Source: JBMNNU01 sp050942695 (lineage in GTDB: Bacteria; Chloroflexota; UBA6077). Taken from it: a stretch of DNA of 11,662 nucleotides. Below, one piece after another: positions 7,577 to 11,662 of this stretch (the stretch's first letter is position 1; every line of letters starts with the position of its first letter). The translations under genes were made by a program, and so were the position numbers. Below the pieces are notes generated by a model, which ran no database searches, was not told where the DNA came from, and worked only from the letters and a program-made list of their open reading frames with translations. The stretch is from positions 1 to 11,662 of the forward strand of contig JBMNNU010000093.1 of NCBI GenBank assembly GCA_050942695.1, given 5' to 3'.

Positions 7577-7865
7577 GGACTCCAAGTTCCCTCTCCCTGA
7601 GGGAGACGTCGAGTTTCCTCTCCCACTGCTGGGATAGGGAAGCATCGAGTTCCCTCTCCCACTGCGGTGGGAGAGGCGTGAGGCTGTGCTAGCTCGCGTC
7701 ACGGGGTGAGAGCAACCATTTGGTTGTCTCCCAAGAGAGCCCTCACCCCCGCGAACGTGCCCTCTGGCACGTCCACGCTCTCCCTGAGGGAAATAGAGAA
7801 TGTGGCATCACGCCGCAGTGGGAGTGGCGTAACGCGAACGAGCGCAGCGTCACGGGGTGAGGGCT
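7577..7865. repeat. CCTCTCCC / GGGTGAG hairpin-repeat block
   Basis: No gene. Three copies of AGTTYCCTCTCCC start at 7585, 7612 and 7648. The third forms a 10-bp perfect stem with TGCG loop (7653-7662, 7667-7676). Other hairpins are CTCCC-TGA-GGGAG (7593-7605), GGGGTGAG/CTCACCCC (7703-7710, 7742-7749) enclosing CAACC-ATTT-GGTTG, and ACGTGCC-CTCT-GGCACGT (7755-7772). CGTCACGGGGTGAG occurs at 7697-7710 and again at 7848-7861. The block separates the heptamer array from the inverted-repeat element. Confidence 0.75.
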
Positions 7866-7995
7866 AGGACCGACGTATCTTATCGGGAGGGGCGCGCACA
7901 TCCTTAGTCCGGATCTCAGCCCTGAAAGGGCGAGCTATGACAGTCTAGGGCGTTGCCCTGGGCTAACATATTTCGGGCCGTTGCCCCTTGGTCGC

Positions 7996-8126
7996 GGCAT
8001 GGTTCACACAAACAGCCAGATCGTGTAACAGTCTAATGCTGTAGCGTCGGGGCTCGTCCCCGACGTCGGTACCACGTCAGGCACAAGGCCTGACGCGACA
8101 TTGTGTCTCGTGCCGTGAACCATGCC
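7996..8126. repeat. Nested palindrome with twin 8-bp hairpins
   Basis: Outer 12-bp perfect arms GGCATGGTTCAC (7996-8007) and GTGAACCATGCC (8115-8126) enclose two REP-like hairpins in a row. One is CGTCGGGG-CTCGT-CCCCGACG (8045-8065) and the other is CGTCAGGC-ACAAG-GCCTGACG (8075-8095). Both have 8-bp stems and 5-nt loops. The ends of the pair (TGTAGCGTC 8040-8048 and GACGCGACA 8092-8100) are themselves near-complementary. Confidence 0.8.
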
Positions 8127-8171
8127 CATCTACTCGTGAGGCTACCCCTACATGACAACGGGGACCCCTGG

Positions 8172-8192
8172 ATGCCCGATCAGGTCGGGCAT
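8172..8192. repeat. 8-bp-stem, 5-nt-loop hairpin
   Basis: ATGCCCGA (8172-8179) and TCGGGCAT (8185-8192) form a perfect stem with TCAGG loop. Its geometry is the same as that of the two hairpins at 8045-8095 but with a different stem sequence, which suggests a family of hairpins in the core of the element. Confidence 0.75.
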
Positions 8193-8434
8193 GACGGTCT
8201 AGGGATGGAGCAGGCATGACAATCAAGGAAGCCTGCCGTTACAAGATAGACTGTCACCCTGGCCGTGAACTATACCTTGGTCGCGATGTATCGCTTCGTC
8301 ACCCAAGGCATCTCCCTGGGCTAGCATGTTCAGCCCTTTCAGGGCTATAGGCAGGCACCGCTCTCGGTTGCATCGACCAAAATAAGATGCGTCGGTCCTG
8401 GGGGAAAATATGGCTTAACACTCGGATCATTCTC

Positions 8435-8478
8435 AGGACCCAACACTCAGCATTCAGCACTCAGGACTCACAGGACTC
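8435..8478 (-). repeat. 7-bp tandem array across the glycosylase stop codon
   Basis: On the minus strand the order is GAGTCCT, a 2-nt GT, then GAGTCCT, GAGTGCT, GAATGCT, GAGTGTT and GGGTCCT. This is the same unit family as 7364-7576 but inverted on the chromosome. The TGA at 8470-8468 is formed at the GT/GAGTCCT junction, and the final residues (R)VL are encoded by the first unit. Confidence 0.85.
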
Positions 8479-9106
8479 TTCCCTCACAGAGGTCGCCGAG
8501 CGGGCAGCGAGAACAGACAGGGGTAGGCCGGCAAACATCCTTTCCCAGCGCCACTATCAAGGCATGGTACTCCTGAAAAAGGTATACATCCGATGGCAGC
8601 CTCTCCAAAAAGTACCGCTGCAGCGATGAGTAATCCGCTTGGGGCGGCGTTAATCCAAGGCGACCAAAAATCCGTCGGGTGTAGCTGTCGACGACGAATA
8701 TGGGCTGCTCGGCACCGTAGAGGATGATGGAGTCTGCGGTTTCAGGGCCAACACCCCAGATAGAGAGCAGTTCCCCCCGCAAACCCGGAAGTTTCACGTG
8801 AAACAATGATGCGAGGTTTCCGCCGTGGTGCTCGATCAGGTGGCGGCAGAAAGCTTTGAGCTTGCGAGCCTTGGTGTTGTAGTAGCCGCTGGGCCTGATG
8901 ATATCTGCGAGCCTTTCGCTAGGGGTGTTGCCAATAAGGACGGGGTCCAGCATCCCATTGCGCTTCAAATTGCCGATCGCTTTTTCGACGTTTACCCAAG
9001 CGGTCGATTGGGTGAGGATGGCCCCAACGCACATCTCGAAATCGCTCTCTGCCGGCCACCATCCCTGCGGCCCGAAGGCATCGAACAATCTCTGATAGAT
9101 ATCCAT
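8468..9106 (-). CDS. HhH-GPD DNA glycosylase, endonuclease III-related (COG2231-like)
   Basis: This 212-residue base-excision-repair protein belongs to the EndoIII/AlkA superfamily. Family signs, counted from ATG 9106: WWPAESDFEMCVGAILTQST near the start with AWVNVEKAI; helix-hairpin-helix LLSIWGVGPETADSI (about 113-127); catalytic Asp140 in VVDSYTRRIF; and a [4Fe-4S] motif C192-X5-C198-X2-C201-X5-C207. The lyase Lys of EndoIII (GVGRKTA) is replaced by Glu122, so a monofunctional glycosylase, such as the alkyl-base MagIII group, is more likely than an AP lyase. The frame stays open upstream to TTG 9160, but ATG 9106 (MDIYQRLF) fits the family N-terminus and has an AGAGAG site 7 nt before it. 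The 3' end lies in 7-bp repeats. It is convergent with the kinase and otherwise stands alone. Confidence 0.86.
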   Translation of the reverse strand: MDIYQRLFDAFGPQGWWPAESDFEMCVGAILTQSTAWVNVEKAIGNLKRNGMLDPVLIGNTPSERLADIIRPSGYYNTKARKLKAFCRHLIEHHGGNLASLFHVKLPGLRGELLSIWGVGPETADSIILYGAEQPIFVVDSYTRRIFGRLGLTPPQADYSSLQRYFLERLPSDVYLFQEYHALIVALGKDVCRPTPVCSRCPLGDLCEGRVL

Positions 9107-9301
9107 CAGTCGCTCTCTTTGCCCCAATTCCGCCGTTACTCCCTCTGTTGTTGATCTCAATGTGGGTTTCCGCCAAACTTCCGGAGTTGTTTAGAGCTTT
9201 TATGCTTGGCCGCAATTACGGATTGCTGCATAGATCGCTAACCGCGAGGTAGGTGATGACCGATAATAAAATAACCGAATGCACCTCATCTCTTGTGGCT
9301 G

Positions 9302-9349
9302 GTCTGATCCGTCGGATGGGTCGGATCGGACTGATCGGTCGGATCAGAC
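9302..9349. repeat. 9-bp tandem repeat (5 units) that can fold into a hairpin
   Basis: Five successive nonamers run GTCTGATCC, GTCGGATGG, GTCGGATCG, GACTGATCG, GTCGGATCA. The ends GTCTGATCCG (9302-9311) and CGGATCAGAC (9340-9349) are a perfect 10-bp inverted repeat with a 28-nt loop. Confidence 0.8.
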
Positions 9350-9472
9350 GGGCCACTACGTTGACCTGGATGCTATGTCGGCAATAAATATCAAGGGGCG
9401 ATCCTCGGCCGATAAACCAAAGTCGAGTAAGCCTTAAAGGGGCGACCCGATCCGGCAGTTGTGGGGCTAGAT

Positions 9473-9542
9473 CGCCCTTTCAGGGCTGAGGTCCTGTCCA
9501 AGGAATGTACCGGCACCCATCCCGGTAAGATTCGTCGGCCCT
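9473..9542 (+). repeat. Solo copy of the inverted element end (about 70 bp)
   Basis: It starts with CGCCCTTTCAGGGCTGAG, identical over 18 bp to the reverse complement of 7915-7932. It ends TAAGAT, one variable base, CGTCGG, Y, CCT, matching the outer ends at 7866 and 8399. Intermediate words AAGGA..TGT and TCCCG also match the left end in order. It is a third, isolated copy without a partner in the window. Confidence 0.75.
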
Positions 9543-9604
9543 GTAAGCAATCTCTATCTGCTGGCAATGTCGGGAAATAATAGCATATAGCGGGAAGCAA
9601 GCGA

Positions 9605-9811
9605 TTACGGGTCCATCTCTTCATACCGGCGTATTAAGGCGTAGACTATGGGGGTCGCGACGAAAATGCCGAAGCCAAGCGCCAGGGCTATCGGCGCATC
9701 AATCGACCTCCCATCCCGGAGGCGGTAGGTTACCTCCAGCGCAGTTGCTATCAGCAGCCAGCCCAAGGTGTGCAAGGTCGCTATTCTCTTTGCTAGCCCT
9801 CGCCTTCGCAT
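9605..9811 (-). CDS. Small two-helix membrane protein, hypothetical
   Basis: A 68-residue protein, not recognised. It has a basic start (MRRRGLAKR), a hydrophobic helix at about residues 12-27 (TLHTLGWLLIATALEV), a short polar loop with RLRDGRSIDAP, and a second helix at about 39-60 (ALALGFGIFVATPIVYALI). It ends with a charged tail RRYEEMDP. The positive-inside pattern would place both termini in the cytoplasm. No strong Shine-Dalgarno precedes ATG 9811, and an in-frame stop lies a few codons upstream, so no alternative start exists. It could be a real small membrane protein of the kind often left unannotated, or a chance hydrophobic frame. The clean helix-loop-helix pattern favours the former. 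Confidence 0.5.
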   Translation of the reverse strand: MRRRGLAKRIATLHTLGWLLIATALEVTYRLRDGRSIDAPIALALGFGIFVATPIVYALIRRYEEMDP

Positions 9812-9899
9812 ACTATGCTTGGTTCAAAAGGCATGCCAAATGGAGTGTCGAGGGGATGCTGGCAGCTCTTCTACCTCTCTGTGGTATTCTTCCTTCGCG

Positions 9900-9929
9900 T
9901 TGACAACAAGCTATACTGGGCTTTACAGT
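9900..9929 (+). promoter_or_regulatory. Possible promoter for the EamA transporter
   Basis: A consensus -35 TTGACA (9900-9905) is followed after 18 bp by TACAGT (9924-9929), four of six matches to TATAAT. It lies upstream of the inverted-repeat element, so the element would be in the transcribed leader. Confidence 0.35.
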
Positions 9930-9965
9930 ACCCGCCGCACCTTTAGCTTAGCGTAGCTAATGAGC

Positions 9966-10150
9966 TCATCCACAGATTTCGCAGATTACACAGAGAAGTA
10001 TTATTACTGGCCGCTGCATGGGCAACTAAACAGATGGTCCAGGGCTTGGGGTATCTCCAAAGATTTCCTTACACATGCAGTGGCCAATATTATTTATATG
10101 GCCTATCTATCGGCGATATTTGTGAAATCTGCGGATTTGTTAGCCATTTT
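9966..10150. mobile_element. Imperfect inverted-repeat element (MITE-like) upstream of EamA
   Basis: Two pairs of inverted blocks lie in matching order. The outer pair is GCAGATTACACA (9981-9992) against TGTGAAATCTGC (10121-10132), 11 of 12. The inner pair is TGGCCGCTGCATG (10008-10020) against CATGCAGTGGCCA (10074-10086), 12 of 13. The right arm has about 19 extra bases between blocks. The left end also contains a CACAGATT / GCAGATT near-tandem. There is no internal gene. Boundaries are approximate. Confidence 0.6.
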
Positions 10151-10152
10151 TT

Positions 10153-10158
10153 GGAAGG
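10153..10158 (+). promoter_or_regulatory. Ribosome-binding site supporting a TTG start for EamA
   Basis: GGAAGG sits 7 nt before TTG 10166, just outside the inverted-repeat element. No comparable site serves the in-frame start at 10034. Confidence 0.65.
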
Positions 10159-10165
10159 CGTCACT

Positions 10166-11065
10166 TTGAGTTCCACAACCACGACCTACGGTAAGAGTTC
10201 GCGCCTGGTCGGCTCCTTAGCAGCCCTGGGCGCTGTCTCCATCTGGGGACTCACCTTCGTGCCCACCAAAATAGCGATGATGGAGATGGGCGCCCTAACG
10301 TTGTCGGTGCTCCGCTTTGCACTCGCCCTGCTGATCATGGCTGCTCTGGCCTGGCGTTTGTACCCCAACGCGCACAATCTCCGCAATGTCTCATGGGGCA
10401 CCTTGGCGTTACTCGGATTCACCAGCGTCACCCTGTTCTTCGGTTTCCAGAACCTTGGTCTAGCGCGAACCTCAGCCACTGAAGCCGGTATGCTATCGGC
10501 TTCGGTCCCGGCGCTTACTGCGGTCCTCGCGGCGTTGGTATATAAAGAGAGGGTTGGGGGGCTTCGACTTATCGGAATCGTGGCTTCCGTGGTGGGTGTC
10601 GTCGTGGTAGTCCTGGTTGGGAGCGGCTCGGAGTCGGGGGGGAGCCTCGAAGGCAACCTGCTGGTGCTGGCAGGTACTGTATCCTGGGCTTTCTACACAT
10701 TGCTGAACAAGGATATCGGCGGAAAGATGCCTGAGGTCCTCCTGCTCGCCTATACTATGTTGTTTGGTATCATCTTCCTCCTGCCGGGAATGGCCGTGGA
10801 GATAGTTTTAGTCGGATTCGGCCCCATCACCCCGGTCGGACTGCTCTCAGTGCTCTTTCTCGGTATCATGGCTTCAGGGGCAAGCTTCTTTTTATGGAAT
10901 ACCGCCCTCCGCCATCTGGATGCCAGCGAGGCATCCACCTACATCAACCTGGTACCAGTCATCAACATCGTCGCGGCTAACCTCATGCTCGGAGAAACGT
11001 TGATACCAGCCCAACTGTTTGGCGGCGCTCTAGTTATCTTTGGCGTATACCTGGCCAGTCGCTAG
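10166..11065 (+). CDS. EamA/DMT-family transporter (10 TM)
   Basis: This 299-residue inner-membrane protein of the drug/metabolite transporter superfamily is built of two EamA repeats of five helices each. Such proteins export or import small metabolites, and the substrate here is not predictable. Repeat 1 (about 14-152) has AVSIWGLTF, FFGFQNLGL and the repeat-end motif YKERVGGLRLIGI. Repeat 2 (about 162-296) has GTVSWAFYTLLNKDI, FLWNTALRHLDAS and the matching end GETLIPAQLFGGALVIFGVY. Both halves are complete and no frameshift is visible. The TTG start was chosen because of the GGAAGG site 7 nt upstream and because the protein then begins with a short polar tail followed at once by helix 1. 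A longer in-frame version from 10034 would add 44 residues encoded by a repeat element. It is followed by a 14-bp tandem duplication and a hypothetical gene on the same strand. Confidence 0.9.
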   Translation: MSSTTTTYGKSSRLVGSLAALGAVSIWGLTFVPTKIAMMEMGALTLSVLRFALALLIMAALAWRLYPNAHNLRNVSWGTLALLGFTSVTLFFGFQNLGLARTSATEAGMLSASVPALTAVLAALVYKERVGGLRLIGIVASVVGVVVVVLVGSGSESGGSLEGNLLVLAGTVSWAFYTLLNKDIGGKMPEVLLLAYTMLFGIIFLLPGMAVEIVLVGFGPITPVGLLSVLFLGIMASGASFFLWNTALRHLDASEASTYINLVPVINIVAANLMLGETLIPAQLFGGALVIFGVYLASR

Positions 11066-11099
11066 CTTTGACAGGGAAGGCCGTCCCGAAGAGAACGCG

Positions 11100-11127
11100 G
11101 CGCTGAAAAGACCGCGCTGAAAAGACG
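11100..11127 (+). repeat. 14-bp tandem duplication
   Basis: GCGCTGAAAAGAC plus C, then GCGCTGAAAAGAC plus G, lie head to tail between the EamA gene and the hypothetical gene. This short duplication may reflect slippage. No regulatory role is evident. Confidence 0.7.
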
Positions 11128-11180
11128 AAGTTCATCGCGTGGTACGGCTCTTGCCGGCCATGGTTGGAGGTATTCTCACT

Positions 11181-11648
11181 ATGGACGCATTTCGAGAGGT
11201 TGGTGTGGACGAAGAGCTCGTATTACGTGAGCTAGAACGGCTGGATTGGAGCTACCCGCTGACGACAGAGGATATCTATAAGCAACTGCCGGGGCTTCCC
11301 GAAGATCTGTTCGGGGACCTTGCGGATGGGGCGGTCTTTCACAGCCCGGAGGAGGTGATCCGCGCCCTGCACGGAGAAATCGACCTCGACGCGGTCGACT
11401 TTCCGGTGGAAGGTGCAGAATCGCTGGGCGGACCAGCAGGCTATGGCGGCTCCAGTACAGGTCGTTTGGTTAGGACTCCCTCTACATCCTACGGCATCGG
11501 CTCTGGTACCGATACCGGCGATACCGGCAGCGGCAACACCGAGGCTACCGGCTGGGGTCGTGCGGGGACAAAATTTGGCAAAGAGGCGGTGGAAGAGGAG
11601 ATAGAGGCTGACTTAGGGGGCGAGGAGGAGCCAGGCAACGTGCCGTAG
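11181..11648 (+). CDS. Acidic hypothetical protein with Gly/Ser/Thr-rich linker
   Basis: This 155-residue protein is not recognised with confidence. The N-terminal part (about 1-65) looks folded and helical, with MDAFREVGVDEELVLREL, a YPLTTEDIYKQL segment and then SPEEVIRALH. That order faintly recalls DUF2795-type domains, which is a guess from pattern only. Residues about 80-130 are rich in Gly, Ser and Thr (GSGTDTGDTGSGNT) and likely disordered. The C-terminus is strongly acidic (EAVEEEIEADLGGEEE). There is no signal peptide or membrane helix. ATG 11181 is preferred because GGAGG lies 10 nt upstream; ATG 11160 and GTG 11139 have no such site. The stop is 14 nt from the window end. Location after the transporter on the same strand leaves co-transcription possible across a 115-bp gap. 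Confidence 0.6.
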   Translation: MDAFREVGVDEELVLRELERLDWSYPLTTEDIYKQLPGLPEDLFGDLADGAVFHSPEEVIRALHGEIDLDAVDFPVEGAESLGGPAGYGGSSTGRLVRTPSTSYGIGSGTDTGDTGSGNTEATGWGRAGTKFGKEAVEEEIEADLGGEEEPGNVP

Positions 11649-11662
11649 CCGTTATCCATTAC

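Larger units (their letters stand above)
7866..8399. mobile_element. 534-bp non-coding element with inverted ends (MITE-like)
   Basis: The outermost 18 bp (7866-7883 and 8382-8399) are inverted copies with one mismatch, AGGACCGACG then Y, then ATCTTAT. Each end extends inward about 68 bp to a short palindrome GCCCT-GAA-AGGGC (7918-7931 region and 8333-8346 region). No transposase or convincing ORF lies inside. The core carries a nested palindrome (7996-8126), a hairpin at 8172-8192, direct repeats CCTTGGTCGCG (7986, 8275) and CCCTGGGCTA (7956, 8314), and several TGACAGTCTA-like words. No clear target-site duplication was seen at the outer borders, so mobility is inferred only from structure. 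Confidence 0.55.
9107..9604. other. 498-bp intergenic region with a foldback 9-mer repeat and an element-end copy
   Basis: No credible gene. The region holds the 9-bp tandem repeat at 9302-9349 and a diverged copy of the 7866-8399 element end at 9473-9542. It also has a short stem TACCGG/CCGGTA (9509-9528 area) within that copy. Promoters for the glycosylase were not identified with confidence. Confidence 0.5.
9812..10165. other. 354-bp gap with promoter and inverted-repeat element before the EamA gene
   Basis: The first part has a possible promoter at 9900-9929. The second part (about 9966-10150) is an imperfect inverted-repeat element. Reading frames across it are open by chance, including one joined in frame to the EamA gene, but no protein family was recognised in them. 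Confidence 0.5.

Noticed and set aside
7259..7702. 147-codon minus-strand frame with repeated TQDS/TQHS-like peptide
   Set aside because: It is a translation of the heptamer array and of the antisense of the kinase end. The array lacks stops on that strand by composition, and no start signal or family is visible.
7866..8399. Insertion sequence with transposase
   Set aside because: No open frame of transposase size or motif lies between the inverted ends. Only a non-autonomous element can be supported.
8387..8629. 80-codon plus-strand frame
   Set aside because: It crosses the element tip and the inverted heptamer array and then runs antisense to the glycosylase. No supporting signal was found.
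9391..9624. 77-codon minus-strand frame
   Set aside because: It runs through the copy of the element end (9473-9542) and has no hydrophobic or domain pattern.
10034..10165. N-terminal extension of the EamA gene (MVQGLGYLQR...)
   Set aside because: It is encoded by the inverted-repeat element, lacks a ribosome site and does not resemble the family's N-terminus. TTG 10166 with GGAAGG is preferred.
9768..10169. Plus-strand frames of 62 and 69 codons before the EamA gene
   Set aside because: One is antisense to the small membrane protein and the promoter area. The other lies in the inverted-repeat element.

Overview
The window is bacterial chromosomal DNA of moderately high GC. It holds compact genes separated by repeat-rich gaps. 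No rRNA, tRNA, phage gene, transposase or CRISPR array is visible. The gene content (SpoIIM-like membrane protein, tandem SDR oxidoreductases, D-aminoacylase-family amidohydrolase, large Cache/HAMP/GAF/PAS histidine kinase, HhH-GPD glycosylase, EamA transporter) and the degenerate 7-bp repeat arrays remind me of Chloroflexota. That is an impression from memory, not a proven assignment.

Layout. Positions 1-2007 form a leftward unit: two paralogous short-chain dehydrogenases overlapping by 4 bp, then a stem-loop with a T-run, then a SpoIIM-like membrane protein cut off by the window edge. A 273-bp divergent region (2008-2280) carries a good sigma70-type promoter facing right. It drives an amidohydrolase of the N-acyl-D-amino-acid deacylase family (2281-3885). 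A 379-bp gap precedes an orphan multi-sensor histidine kinase (4265-7372). Positions 7373-8467, between the convergent kinase and glycosylase genes, contain no gene and are almost entirely repeats. The glycosylase (8468-9106, minus), a small two-helix membrane protein (9605-9811, minus), a 10-helix EamA transporter (10166-11065, plus) and an acidic hypothetical protein (11181-11648, plus) complete the window.

The most unusual signal is the repeats. Three separate 7-bp tandem arrays each begin in the last codons of a gene and contain its stop codon: the SDR at 482, the kinase at 7372 and the glycosylase at 8468. In all three the repeat lies on the gene's sense strand with an RAGT-type unit, so the two convergent genes carry inverted arrays facing each other. 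Between those arrays lies a block of CCTCTCCC/GGGTGAG hairpin repeats. Next comes a 534-bp element (7866-8399) with roughly 68-bp imperfect inverted ends, whose core is packed with 8-bp-stem, 5-nt-loop hairpins. A third copy of its end lies alone at 9473-9542. A 9-bp tandem repeat that can fold back (9302-9349) and a second inverted-repeat element (about 9966-10150) occupy the next two gaps. The latter directly precedes the EamA start and creates a false in-frame N-terminal extension.

Functionally the genes do not form one obvious pathway. The SDR pair and amidohydrolase share a divergent control region and may be co-regulated. The kinase has no response regulator in view. No new multi-gene system could be supported; the novelty lies in the repeat architecture and its placement at gene ends.
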